Source: Streptomyces albireticuli (GTDB lineage Bacteria; Actinomycetota; Actinomycetes; Streptomycetales; Streptomycetaceae). Taken from it: a DNA stretch of 64,000 bases. This document shows positions 16,793 through 25,189 of the stretch, piece after piece. The notes beneath the pieces were generated by a model. It worked only from the letters and a program-made list of their open reading frames with translations. It made no database searches and was not told the DNA's origin. How positions within the stretch are numbered: position 1 is the first letter of the stretch; every line of letters begins with the position of its first letter. The DNA lies in the NCBI RefSeq assembly GCF_002192455.1, contig NZ_CP021744.1, positions 3,068,001 through 3,132,000 of the forward strand, read 5' to 3'. Both the position numbers and the translations under genes were made by a program.

Positions 16793-18024
16793 CGACGCCC
16801 GACCGTGCCACCGGCGGCGTCGCCGCCGGTGGTGCGCCCTCCGACGGTCGTGACGCGGGCACCGGCGCCGCAGCCTCTGACGGTCGTCACGCCGGCGTCA
16901 CACCCGAGGCCGCCACGGCCGGCGTCACGACCGCCCGCGTCACGGCCGCCGACGTCGCCGTCATCGGCGGCGGGATCATCGGCCTCGCCACCGCCGAGCG
17001 CCTCTCCGCCCACGGCCTCTCGGTCGTCGTCATCGACGAGCGCGGGCCGGCGGGCGGCGTGACCGGGGCGTCCGGCGGGCTGGTCCGGGCGCTCGACCTC
17101 TCCTCCGCCGCCCACTCCTGGGCGGCGGAGGGGCTGGACCGCTACCTGCGGCGCGGCGACCACGGCCGCTGGCCCGCCGTGCGCGAGGACGGCAGCCTCA
17201 CCCTGTTCGGCGCGGACGACACCGCGCGGGCGGTGGAAGGCGTCGAGCGGGTCCGGGCCACCGGCCACGGGGCGGAGATCCTGGACGCCGGGGAGATCTC
17301 CCGGGCGTTCCCCGGCCTCGCGGTCCCCGAGGGCTTCACCGGCGTGTACGAGCCCCGCGCCGGCTGGCTGCCCGCGCGGGAGACGGCCGAGGCGATGCTG
17401 CGCGACGCCGACTCCGTCACCTTCCTCGGCGGGGTACGGGCGCTGGAGATCGTCACCGCGGGCTCGCGCGTGACGGGCGTCCGCACCACCGCCGGCCTCG
17501 TGACCACCCCCGCGGTACTGCTCGCCGCGGGGGTCCACAGCACGGAGCTGGCGCGGACCGCGGGCGTGGAACTGCCGCTGCGCACCCGGTCGGTGAGCTT
17601 CTGCGTGTTCGCACCGCGCGGCCGGGAGACCGGCGGCGCGGGCGCCCCCGGCCCGCTGCCGGCCGTGCTCGACTCCACGACCGGTGGCTGGCTGCGCCGG
17701 TGGGACGACGGCACGGCCGTGCTGGCCGGGGTGCCGTCCCCGGCGCGCGACGTCCCCCCGGCGGTGACGCGGGGCGTCCCCGCCGCCGAGGAGGAGCGCG
17801 TACGGGCCGTGGCGCGTCACCGGTACCCCGGGCTGGCCGACGCGGACCTCGTCGGCGGGGTCACCGCCTACGACGCCCTCGCGCCCGGCGACATGGGCAC
17901 GGTGACGGCCTGGCCGGACCCGTACGGGCTGGTCACGGCCACCGGCTGGAACGGCGGCGGCTTCAAGCAGGCCCCGGCGGCCGGGCGGTACGCGGCGGGG
18001 CTGCTCCGCGAGGTGCTCGCGTGA
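16789..18024 (+). CDS. FAD-dependent amine oxidoreductase (glycine-oxidase/DAO family)
   Basis: 411 residues from the GTG overlapping the N-hydroxylase stop. The Rossmann FAD motif VAVIGGGIIGLATAERL lies at about 58-74 and the DAO-family C-terminal flavin loop near NGGGFKQAPA. The domain is preceded by about 50 residues of Ala/Gly-rich low-complexity sequence with a repeated SDGR(D/H)AG element, unusual for this family; an internal start may be used. In triacsin biosynthesis the equivalent enzyme (Tri27) oxidatively cuts the lysine-amino acid N-N conjugate, freeing the hydrazino acid and 2-aminoadipate 6-semialdehyde. The same step is proposed here. Its own stop overlaps the next GTG. Confidence 0.82.
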   Translation: MTTPDRATGGVAAGGAPSDGRDAGTGAAASDGRHAGVTPEAATAGVTTARVTAADVAVIGGGIIGLATAERLSAHGLSVVVIDERGPAGGVTGASGGLVRALDLSSAAHSWAAEGLDRYLRRGDHGRWPAVREDGSLTLFGADDTARAVEGVERVRATGHGAEILDAGEISRAFPGLAVPEGFTGVYEPRAGWLPARETAEAMLRDADSVTFLGGVRALEIVTAGSRVTGVRTTAGLVTTPAVLLAAGVHSTELARTAGVELPLRTRSVSFCVFAPRGRETGGAGAPGPLPAVLDSTTGGWLRRWDDGTAVLAGVPSPARDVPPAVTRGVPAAEEERVRAVARHRYPGLADADLVGGVTAYDALAPGDMGTVTAWPDPYGLVTATGWNGGGFKQAPAAGRYAAGLLREVLA

Positions 18025-19349
18025 CGCCGGGCGCGGGCGGGGTGTGGCGGCCCCGTCCCGGCCGGTTCCGTGCCCGGCCCGGCGCGGCCCGCCTCAACCC
18101 CACCGACGAGATGCTCCTCGGCGCGGAGCGGGCCCTCGGCTCGTCCCGCGTCGTGCAGGTCCTCTGGCGGCTCCCGGCCCCGGTGTCCCCGGAGGCCCTG
18201 CGGGAGGAGTGGCACCGGCTCGACCGCGGCAGGCTCAGCCGCCGCCCCGCTCCGGCCCGGATCCCGGGCGGCCGCCGCACCTGGGTCCCCGCGCACAACA
18301 CGGAGCCGCCGCGGCACCGCGCCGAGGCGCTGACCGACGACACGGTGCCGGACTGGCTCGACGAGCAGGTCCGCGCGCCGCTCCCGGCCGGCTCCTCGGC
18401 GCTGTGGCGGCTCGCGGCGGCGCCGTACGGGGCGGGCTCGCTCGTCTCGCTCACCGTGCCGCACTTCCGCTCCGACGGGCTCGGGATCTTCACCGCCCTC
18501 GGCGAGGAGGGGCCCGTACCGGCCGGTCACGCGGGCCGGGCCCCGGGCGCGGCGGCACGGGAGCTGGCGGGGTGGGCGGCCCGGACCCTCGCGGACCGGG
18601 AGGAGCGGGCCCGCCTCGTGTCCGCCCTCCGCGCCGCACCGAAGCCAGCGGGCCCCGGCTCGGACCCGCGCTTCTTCACGACCGCGTTCTTCGACCTGGA
18701 CGCGGCGGCGTGGGAGGAGCGGGCGAGGGCCCACGGTGGCACGGCGAACAGCCTGTTCGTCGAGATCGCCGCCAACCTCGTACGCGCCCGGGTGCCCCGG
18801 GCCGGCCGCGCCCCGCTGCGGGTCGGGGTCCCGGTGAACCTGCGGCGGGGCCCCGCCGACCTGCGGGCCAACGCCCTGGTCGTCGTCCCGCTGGCGGTCC
18901 CGGCGGGCGAGCCGCAGCACACGGACCTGCGGCGGACCCGGCTGGAGACCAAGGCCGCGCTGGAGGGTTCGGGCGAGCACAGCACGACGCTCGTACCGGA
19001 ACCGCTGTGGCACCTGCTGCCGGGCCGGTACGCCGGGCGGCTCAAGGCGCCCGGTTCGCAGGCCACGGACGTGGTCGCGTCCAACTTCGGCGAACTGCCG
19101 GAGGGGGTGGCCCGGTTCGCGGGCCAGCGCGCGGACCGTACGGCCCTGCGCACGATGAACGTGCCCGGCGTCGTACCGGAGCGGGCGGGGCTGCGCGCGT
19201 CGCTGTGCCTGGTGCGCGCCGGGGAGCGGCTGACCGTGACCGTGACGGGGATGCCGGACCACTTCGGCGACGCGCGGTCGCTGCGGGGCGCGGTCACGGA
19301 GGAGTTCGCGGCGTGGGGGCTGCGGGCGGAGGCCTGGTGGGCGGGTTGA
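18021..19349 (+). CDS. Condensation-domain/WS-DGAT-like acyltransferase (HxxxDG)
   Basis: 442-residue protein with the chloramphenicol-acetyltransferase-type fold shared by NRPS condensation domains, PapA proteins and wax-ester synthases. The catalytic motif HFRSDG (HxxxDG) is at about residues 151-156, and the second half has the typical GVPVNLRRG... and DVVASNFGELP strands. GTG start overlaps the preceding stop (coupled). No carrier protein is encoded nearby, so it probably takes an acyl-CoA and acylates an amine, hydrazine or hydroxyl of the pathway intermediate. The donor and acceptor are unknown. Confidence 0.7.
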   Translation: MTPGAGGVWRPRPGRFRARPGAARLNPTDEMLLGAERALGSSRVVQVLWRLPAPVSPEALREEWHRLDRGRLSRRPAPARIPGGRRTWVPAHNTEPPRHRAEALTDDTVPDWLDEQVRAPLPAGSSALWRLAAAPYGAGSLVSLTVPHFRSDGLGIFTALGEEGPVPAGHAGRAPGAAARELAGWAARTLADREERARLVSALRAAPKPAGPGSDPRFFTTAFFDLDAAAWEERARAHGGTANSLFVEIAANLVRARVPRAGRAPLRVGVPVNLRRGPADLRANALVVVPLAVPAGEPQHTDLRRTRLETKAALEGSGEHSTTLVPEPLWHLLPGRYAGRLKAPGSQATDVVASNFGELPEGVARFAGQRADRTALRTMNVPGVVPERAGLRASLCLVRAGERLTVTVTGMPDHFGDARSLRGAVTEEFAAWGLRAEAWWAG

Positions 19350-19417
19350 GCGAACTTCGCCGACCGGGCCGGGCGGGCGGACGGGAATCACGGACACGAC
19401 GAGAAGGAGAGACGAGC

Positions 19418-20308
19418 ATGCCCGACAGCGCCGTACCGGGGAGCACCCTGCCGGGAGGCCCGGCCGTACCGCCGCCGACGGTCGCGGACCGGTGGTTCCG
19501 GACGTGGCCCGACTCGTCGGTCCTGGACCGGCCGCGGCTGATGGCCAGGTCCCTGATCGACCTCGCCGACCTGGACGACCGGATCGTGTTCTACGAGCGT
19601 CTCCTCGGCGTCCCGGCCGACCTGCGCATGCCGATCCCCGACTTCGGCGGGCTCGAACTGGCGGCGGTGGGCAACCTCCTGCTGATCGCCAGCGAGCGGC
19701 CGTTCACGCCGGTACAGCGGCGGACGGCGTACTCGCTGATCGTGCCGTCGCTGGCGGGCCAGCTCGCCCTGCTGGAGCGTACGGGGACGAGCGTGCTGGA
19801 GCCCGTCGAGACGATCCTGCCGGGGTCGCGGGCCCGGGTGCGCTACCCGGACGGGCTGCTCGCGGAGCTCGTCGAGCACCGGCCGCGGCCGGGCGAGCGG
19901 CCCGACCCGCGCCCGGGGACGGCCGTGCCGGAGCCGGTGGCCACGGGCGTGCGGCTGCTCCCGCGCTGCGCGGTGCCGGCGGAACGCTTCGCGGACGCCG
20001 TGCGGTTCTACGAGACGGCGCTGGAGGCGGAGGCCGAGACGGGTGTGCTGCCGGGCCGCCCGGACGGCGGCGCCGGGCCGGTGCTCGTGGGGAACCTGCT
20101 GCTGGTGGCCCACGACGGGCCGGCCGAGCCCGTCTCGTTCGCCCTGCTGGCGCCTTCGGCGGAGAAGGTGGCCGCGCTGGCGGGAACGGGCCGGCACTCC
20201 GGCCGGACGGTGAGCGGCCGGACGCTGATGCCGCTCGCGAGCGGGGTGTCGGCGGAGGTCTGGGAGGGGTTTCCGGACCCCGCCGCGGCGGCGGGGCGCC
20301 GGTCCTGA
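19418..20308 (+). CDS. Two-module VOC (glyoxalase/bleomycin-resistance) protein
   Basis: 296-residue protein with two beta-alpha-beta3 VOC modules (about 40-135 and 160-270), each with a helix such as DLDDRIVFYERLLGVPA or PAERFADAVRFYETALEA followed by an EL or EV end (LLAELVEH, SAEVWEGF). Metal-ligand positions are only partly kept, so it may be a non-catalytic binding or resistance protein rather than a dioxygenase. ATG with GAGAAGGAGAG ribosome site. Being in the operon, it could be a self-resistance protein that sequesters the hydrazine product, or a cyclase/isomerase; neither can be decided from sequence. Confidence 0.65.
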   Translation: MPDSAVPGSTLPGGPAVPPPTVADRWFRTWPDSSVLDRPRLMARSLIDLADLDDRIVFYERLLGVPADLRMPIPDFGGLELAAVGNLLLIASERPFTPVQRRTAYSLIVPSLAGQLALLERTGTSVLEPVETILPGSRARVRYPDGLLAELVEHRPRPGERPDPRPGTAVPEPVATGVRLLPRCAVPAERFADAVRFYETALEAEAETGVLPGRPDGGAGPVLVGNLLLVAHDGPAEPVSFALLAPSAEKVAALAGTGRHSGRTVSGRTLMPLASGVSAEVWEGFPDPAAAAGRRS

Positions 20309-20365
20309 GACGGTGCGGGTGATGACGGTGGCCCTAGGGGCCGTTGGGACTGCTGAGGAGCGTTG

Positions 20366-21166
20366 ATGACGTCTGGCGCGGTGGGTCTGCCCGAGTCCTT
20401 CTACCGGCGCGTGGGTGACGGTCGTTACGAGAGTACGAGCGCCACGGCCGGCCCGTGGAGCCCGGACGCCCAGCACGCCGGGCCGCCGTCGGCGCTCCTC
20501 GGGCGCGCCCTGGAACGGCACGAGGCCCGGGAGGGCTTCCGGGTCGCGCGCGTGACGCTGGAGATCCCGCACCCGGTGCCGGTCGGCGAACTCCGGGTCG
20601 ACGTGCGCACGGTCCGCGGGGGCCGGCGCACGGAGCTCGTCGAGGGCGAGGTCAGCGCGGGCGGCCGGACCGTCATGCTCGCACGGGCGTGGCGGGTGGC
20701 CGAGAGCCCGAAGGACACGCCCGCCCTCCGCCCGGAACCGACCCCGCCGCCCCTGCCGGGCCCGCAGCCACCGCACGGCATCACCGGCGCCCATCTCGAC
20801 GGCTACGTCTCGGCGATGGAGTGGCGCTTCGTCTCCGGCGGCTTCGACACCCCGGGCCCGGGCGTCGCCTGGGCCCGCCAGCGCGTCCCCCTCGTCGCGG
20901 GCGAGCCCGACACCCCCCTCACCCGCGCCCTCACCCTCGCCGACAGCAACTGGGCCGTCGCCTTCGAACTCGACCACGCACGGCGTCTCGTCATCAACAC
21001 GGACGTCACGCTGGCCCTCCACCGCGATCCGGTGGGCGAATGGCTCTGCCTGAGCGCGGCGACATCGGCGAGTCCGTCGGGGTCGGGGCTGGCGGTGGGG
21101 CGGCTGGACGACGCGGAGGGGGATTGCGGGCGGGTGGTGCAGACGCTGCTTGTCGCGGAGCGGTGA
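20366..21166 (+). CDS. Acyl-CoA thioesterase family protein (TesB-like double hotdog)
   Basis: 266-residue protein of the thioesterase group related to TesB. The N-terminal hotdog begins with YRRVGDGRYESTSATAGPWSPDAQHAGPPSALLGRALE, the substrate-channel helix region of this family; the second hotdog carries ADSNWAVAFELD and ends with the HRDPVGEWLCLSA strand. ATG at 20366 has GAGGAG eight bases upstream; an in-frame TTG sits immediately before it. Last gene of the operon before a strong hairpin. It may release a free acid from a CoA ester or proofread acyl donors of the HxxxDG enzyme. A general fatty-acyl role is also possible. Confidence 0.75.
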   Translation: MTSGAVGLPESFYRRVGDGRYESTSATAGPWSPDAQHAGPPSALLGRALERHEAREGFRVARVTLEIPHPVPVGELRVDVRTVRGGRRTELVEGEVSAGGRTVMLARAWRVAESPKDTPALRPEPTPPPLPGPQPPHGITGAHLDGYVSAMEWRFVSGGFDTPGPGVAWARQRVPLVAGEPDTPLTRALTLADSNWAVAFELDHARRLVINTDVTLALHRDPVGEWLCLSAATSASPSGSGLAVGRLDDAEGDCGRVVQTLLVAER

Positions 21167-21188
21167 CGTTCGTTGGCGGCGGGGGTTG

Positions 21189-21216
21189 GGGGCGGGGCTT
21201 TTCCCCACCCCGCCCC
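21189..21216 (+). terminator. Terminator of the hydrazine operon
   Basis: GGGGCGGGG (21189-21197) pairs with CCCCGCCCC (21208-21216) around a 10-base loop containing TTTT, 23 bases after the thioesterase stop. It is one copy of the GC-rich intergenic repeat family seen across the window and also faces the convergent ATPase gene. Confidence 0.65.
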
Positions 21217-21257
21217 TTCCCGAATGTCCTCAGGCGCCGGACGGGCTGGGTTCCGCC

Positions 21258-21809
21258 TCAGCAGTGGCGCTTGCCGTAGGTCTTGGCTCCGGTTTCGGGG
21301 AGGTCGGCCCAGACTTTGGTGCCTTCGGTGGTGGGGGTGGGGTCGGTGATGCCCCAGGTTCCGCCGCATTCGCGCACGACGCAGGCGAGGAGGAGCAGGA
21401 GGCGCTTCCTGCTGCTGGTGCAGTGCGCGGCGTGGACGGGGTCGCTGTGGCTGCTGTGGGGGTCCCAGTTGACGAGGCGGAGGATGCCTTCGCGCCAGCG
21501 GAGGGAGTAGTAGAGGTCCTGTCCGGGGGCGAACAGGGCGCCGCAGGTGACGAGTTCGGTGATCACCTGGAGCGCGGGGTCGAGGAATACGGCCAGGTCG
21601 TGGCCGTAGAGCGCGGACCGGACGGTATGCCGTGCGACGGCCGCGGAGCGGGGGTCTCCGGGGACGGTGAAGCTGTAGGCGAGCCGGGCCCGGGCTTTCG
21701 GGGCGGGGACCCCGTCCGGGGCGGGGTGACGCACGACGTCCTGCGTGATCAGTGGACAGAGCGTGATGGGGTTCGCGGTCGCGGTGGGCATGGAGGTGTG
21801 CATGGGCAT
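21258..21809 (-). CDS. ATP-binding (HATPase-like) anti-sigma-type regulatory protein
   Basis: 183-residue protein of the group of small GHKL ATPase-like proteins that accompany XRE/DUF397 genes in Streptomyces. A weak N-box region (VARHTVRSALYGHDLAVFLDPALQVITELVTCGALFA) and a C-terminal GGTWGITDPTPTTEGTKVWADLPE segment resembling the G2 part of the ATP lid are visible. Start at 21809 is chosen for the GGGAGC ribosome site upstream; an open frame extends to 21887 without one. Divergent from the XRE gene at 22096. Probably part of a bald/AbaA-type regulatory unit; partner sigma or anti-sigma unknown. Confidence 0.75.
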   Translation of the reverse strand: MPMHTSMPTATANPITLCPLITQDVVRHPAPDGVPAPKARARLAYSFTVPGDPRSAAVARHTVRSALYGHDLAVFLDPALQVITELVTCGALFAPGQDLYYSLRWREGILRLVNWDPHSSHSDPVHAAHCTSSRKRLLLLLACVVRECGGTWGITDPTPTTEGTKVWADLPETGAKTYGKRHC

Positions 21810-21985
21810 GCGGCAGCTCCCGTACGGGTGTGGGGTGTTGGGGTACGCGCGCGCCGGCCGGTGGCTTGTCTCCCTGGGCGGGCGCATGCCTCTCCCAGGG
21901 CAGGAGGTGCGGGCATGCTCGCGCCGATGCGCTTCCGGCTCACGCGGTGCGTGACTGGTGCGCTATCGAAGCTAGGGCATCGCGG

Positions 21986-22024
21986 AGTACACGTACTACC
22001 AATTCGCGAAAGGATCACCTTTCG
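21986..22024. promoter_or_regulatory. Paired inverted repeats ahead of the XRE gene
   Basis: AGTAC-AC-GTACT (21986-21997) is followed by CGAAAGG-ATCA-CCTTTCG (22007-22024), which overlaps TTCGCGAA (22003-22010). The region lies 70-110 bases upstream of the XRE start in the divergent gap, so it is a good candidate for autoregulation by that protein. The second repeat could also form an RNA hairpin. Confidence 0.4.
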
Positions 22025-22095
22025 GTGGACCGGGCGTTCCGCGCGCGGGCAGACTGGCGCCGACACCACGCCCAATGGGAGCCGGGAGAAGCCGC

Positions 22096-22947
22096 ATGCC
22101 CCCGAGGAGTACGCCGACCGCTCGCCAGAAGCGCCTCGGCTCGGAGCTGCGCAAGATGCGCGTCGCCGCAGGGATGACGACGGAGGCGGCCGCCAAGCTG
22201 CTGGGCGTACCTCGCACGAACCTGCCGAACATGGAGTCGGGGCGATCGGGCATCAGCGCGGAACGCGTTCGCGTACTCGCCGACCATTACGGCTGCACGG
22301 ACGCGCGCTGGGTGGACGCGTTGGCCGCCATGGCGAGTGAACGTGTCAAAGGCTGGTGGGAAAGCTATCGCAACGTACTTCCCCAGCTGGCGTTGGACCT
22401 GGCCGAGTCCGAACATCACGCGACACACCACAGGTCGGTTGAGATCGTCCACATTCCTGGCCTCTTGCAGACCGAGGATCACATTCGCACAATGTTCACT
22501 TACGCCGACCCCACGAGGAAGTCGGCCGAGGTCGAAATCCGGGTCGCCTTCCGGATGGATCGCCGCACGGTGATCGAACGGGAAGTGCCGATCGAGTTCG
22601 ATGCCATCGTCCACGAAGCCGCCCTACGGATCAAAGTAGGCGGCCGGAAAACCGCTCGCGCGCAGCTGCGGCACTTGCTCACGATGGCTGAGCAGACCAA
22701 CGTGACCGTGCGCGTGATTCCCTTCGATGCCGAGGGTTTCGCCGGTGCGGGGAACGCGATGCTCTACCTCAGCGGTGCAGTACCCCAACTCGACACCGTA
22801 CAGATCGACACTGCGCATGGAAGCATCATCCTCGACGAGGATGCACAGCTCAGGCGGTACCGAGACCGGTTGGCCAGGATCACCCGATCGGCCTTGGGGC
22901 CCCGGGAGTCACTGGACCTGATCCACCGGATCGCTGAAGAGATGTGA
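22096..22947 (+). CDS. XRE-family regulator with DUF5753 domain
   Basis: 283 residues. N-terminal helix-turn-helix of the Cro/C1 type (LGSELRKMRVAAGMTTEAAAKLLGVPRTNLPNMESGRSGI, about 13-55), then the DUF5753 domain from about 95 (VHIPGLLQTEDHIRTMF...). GGGAGAA six bases before ATG 22096 decides the start over the upstream in-frame ATG at 22075. The next gene is DUF397, its standard partner; such pairs regulate development and antibiotic production in Streptomyces. It directly follows the hydrazine operon, though on the far side of a convergent gene. Confidence 0.88.
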   Translation: MPPRSTPTARQKRLGSELRKMRVAAGMTTEAAAKLLGVPRTNLPNMESGRSGISAERVRVLADHYGCTDARWVDALAAMASERVKGWWESYRNVLPQLALDLAESEHHATHHRSVEIVHIPGLLQTEDHIRTMFTYADPTRKSAEVEIRVAFRMDRRTVIEREVPIEFDAIVHEAALRIKVGGRKTARAQLRHLLTMAEQTNVTVRVIPFDAEGFAGAGNAMLYLSGAVPQLDTVQIDTAHGSIILDEDAQLRRYRDRLARITRSALGPRESLDLIHRIAEEM

Positions 22948-22958
22948 AAGGCCGAGCC

Positions 22959-23159
22959 ATGTTCTCACCTATCGTCTGGCAGAAGTCCTCCTATTCCAGC
23001 GGTTGCGAGGACGAGAACTGCGTCGAACTCAGCAGAACCGCGGCTGCCGTTCACCTCCGTGAGAGCGACGCCCCCACCGTTTCTCTCGCCCTCACACCCC
23101 TCCGCCTCGCGGGCCTCATCCATACCGTCAAGGCCGGCGTCCACGACAGGGGACAGTGA
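22959..23159 (+). CDS. DUF397 small protein
   Basis: 66-residue protein with the family's opening motif (VWQKSSYSSGCEDENCVELS) and end LAGLIHTVKAG, close to the DUF397 consensus. DUF397 proteins act with XRE/DUF5753 regulators, as a toxin/antitoxin-like or anti-regulator partner. ATG at 22959 is preferred; a GTG overlapping the XRE stop (22944) would add five residues. Same operon as the XRE gene. Confidence 0.85.
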   Translation: MFSPIVWQKSSYSSGCEDENCVELSRTAAAVHLRESDAPTVSLALTPLRLAGLIHTVKAGVHDRGQ

Positions 23160-23175
23160 CACACACGAGCAATAG

Positions 23176-23820
23176 TCACCGCTCCAGGTAGGCCAGAACC
23201 GCCAGCACCCGCCGGTTGTCCGAGTCGCACGCGTGCAGCCCCAGCTTCGGGAAGATGTTCCCGATGTGCTTGGCCACCGCCTTCTCCGTGATGAACAGCG
23301 CCTCCGCGATCCCCGCGTTGGAGCGGCCTTCGGCCAAGGCGGCCAGAACCTCCCGCTCGCGCGGCGTCAGGCTGCCCACGCCCTGGTCCCGGTCCTTGCT
23401 GGAAAGCAACTTCGTGACGACCTCGGGGTCCATGACCGTGCCGCCGTCCGCGACGCACCGGATCGTGGTCATGAACTCCGCGCCGTTGGAGACCCGGTCC
23501 TTGAGGACGTAGCCGACCGCGCCCGCGCCGTCCGCGAGGAGTTCGCGGGCGTAGAGCGGCTCCACGTACTGGGAGAGGAGGAGCACCGGCAGGGCGGGGA
23601 GCCGCGAGCGGGCCGCGAGGGCCGCGCGGAGGCCCTCGTCGGCGAAGGTCGGGGGGAGGCGGACGTCGACGACGGCGACGTCCGGGCGGTGGGTGGTGAG
23701 GGCGGCGAGCAGGTCCGGGCCGTTGTCGACCGCGGCCACCACGTCGTGGCCGAAGGCGCCGAGGAGGCGTACGAGGCCGTCCCTCAGCAGGAAGTGGTCT
23801 TCGGCGAGGACAACACGCAC
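23176..23820 (-). CDS. NarL/LuxR-family response regulator
   Basis: 214 residues. Receiver domain with the acidic pair and phospho-acceptor in VVLAEDHFLLRDG and VAVVDVRLPP (Asp near residue 54), and Lys in YVLKDRVSNG. LuxR-type HTH in the C-terminal 65 residues (LTPREREVLAALAEGRSNAGIAEALFITEKAVAKHIGNIF). GTG start lies 37 bases inside the end of the sensor-kinase gene upstream, so the two are co-translated. The target genes are unknown; the kinase is its evident partner. Confidence 0.9.
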   Translation of the reverse strand: MRVVLAEDHFLLRDGLVRLLGAFGHDVVAAVDNGPDLLAALTTHRPDVAVVDVRLPPTFADEGLRAALAARSRLPALPVLLLSQYVEPLYARELLADGAGAVGYVLKDRVSNGAEFMTTIRCVADGGTVMDPEVVTKLLSSKDRDQGVGSLTPREREVLAALAEGRSNAGIAEALFITEKAVAKHIGNIFPKLGLHACDSDNRRVLAVLAYLER

Positions 23821-25076
23821 GGGATCTCCATCGTCACCAGGGTCGGGCCGTTGAGGGGGCTGCTGACGGCGAGGACGCCGTCGAACGTGGCGAGCCGCCG
23901 CTCGATGCCCCGCAACCCCGTGCCGCGCGCGATGTCCGCGCCGCCGCGGCCGTCGTCCGTGATGCCGACCCGCAGCATGCCGCGATCGTAACGGAGGTCC
24001 ACCCAGACCCGGTCGCCGCCGGAGTGCTTGGCCGCGTTGGCCAGGATCTCGGACACCGCGAAGTAGACGGCCGACTCCACCGGCGGCTCCGGCCGGCCCG
24101 GGAGGTCGACGACGACCTCGGCGGTCAGCGGGCTGACCAGGGCGAGGGCACGTACCGCGTCGGCGAGGCCGCGGTCGGCGAGCACCGGTGGGTGGATGCC
24201 CCGGACGAGGTCGCGGAGTTCCTCCAGGGCCTTGGAGGAGGACTTCCGGGCCTCGATCAGCAGCGAACGCACGGCCTCCGGGTTCGAGTCGAGGAGGTGC
24301 TCGGCCGCGTCCAGGGTCATGCCCATCGCCACCAGCCGGGCCTGCGCGCCGTCGTGGAGGTCGCGTTCGATACGGCGGATCTCGGCCATCTGCGTGTCGA
24401 CGGCGTCGGAGCGGGTGACGGACAGGTGCTCGATGCGGTCGGCCATCCGCGCCACCTCGCTCGGGGCGAGCAGCGAGCGGGTCCAGGCGCCGTGGGCGCG
24501 GACCGTGCGCGGGGCGAGCCACAGGGCGAGCGGCAGGTGGAGTACGCCCAGCACGCCGGCGAGCACCGCTGTCCTCGGCCCCTCGACCGGGATGAAGTCG
24601 AACCAGAGCCCGTCCCACTCCGCCGACAGCTCCGCCCCGAAGAAGGCGAGGCCCATGCCCCAGAACCCGCTCAGGATCAGGCCGATCGGCAGGAACGCCA
24701 GCGTCACGCCCACGACCGGGTCGAGCGTCACCCACAGCCAGTCCCGCCAGGTCTGGGTGTCCTGGGCGATCCACCGGCAGCGCGCCAGCAGCCCCTTGTC
24801 GGCCGGTTCCGGCGTGTACGGGACCGGGACCGGCTCCCCCGACCACGCGCCCGCCAGCTCCCGCTGCCGGTTGGCCACCCGCCGGACGCCGCCCACGACC
24901 GCCGGCAGCACCAGCAGCCCCAGCCCGGGGAGCGAGACCACCACCCCGAGGACCAGGAACGACATGACGGTCGCCGCGATCCCCAGCCCCCACAGCGTCA
25001 ACGACCGCCGCAGGCCGCGCACCCCCTCCGCGAACACACCGCCGCCCGTACCGTCCACGACCGCGATCCCACCCAT
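23784..25076 (-). CDS. NarL-type sensor histidine kinase
   Basis: 430 residues. Four or more membrane segments in the first about 200 residues, without a large extracellular domain, so it probably senses membrane or intramembrane signals. HisKA_3 box with the phospho-acceptor His in ERDLHDGAQARLVAMGM (about 245), then HATPase (SEILANAAKHSGGDRVWV N-box, DDGRGGAD G1, GTGLRGIERR G2). AAAGGTG lies ahead of the ATG on the minus strand. Overlaps the response-regulator gene. Confidence 0.9.
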   Translation of the reverse strand: MGGIAVVDGTGGGVFAEGVRGLRRSLTLWGLGIAATVMSFLVLGVVVSLPGLGLLVLPAVVGGVRRVANRQRELAGAWSGEPVPVPYTPEPADKGLLARCRWIAQDTQTWRDWLWVTLDPVVGVTLAFLPIGLILSGFWGMGLAFFGAELSAEWDGLWFDFIPVEGPRTAVLAGVLGVLHLPLALWLAPRTVRAHGAWTRSLLAPSEVARMADRIEHLSVTRSDAVDTQMAEIRRIERDLHDGAQARLVAMGMTLDAAEHLLDSNPEAVRSLLIEARKSSSKALEELRDLVRGIHPPVLADRGLADAVRALALVSPLTAEVVVDLPGRPEPPVESAVYFAVSEILANAAKHSGGDRVWVDLRYDRGMLRVGITDDGRGGADIARGTGLRGIERRLATFDGVLAVSSPLNGPTLVTMEIPCVLSSPKTTSC

Positions 25077-25189
25077 CCGACCTGCACCTTTCCCCCATGA
25101 ACCGGCGGCCCGGAGCGAGCCGCGCCGTCAGTATGCGGGCGCGCGGCGCACGGAGTCGGTGGGAAAAACTCCCCTGTTCCGGGAAAGCT

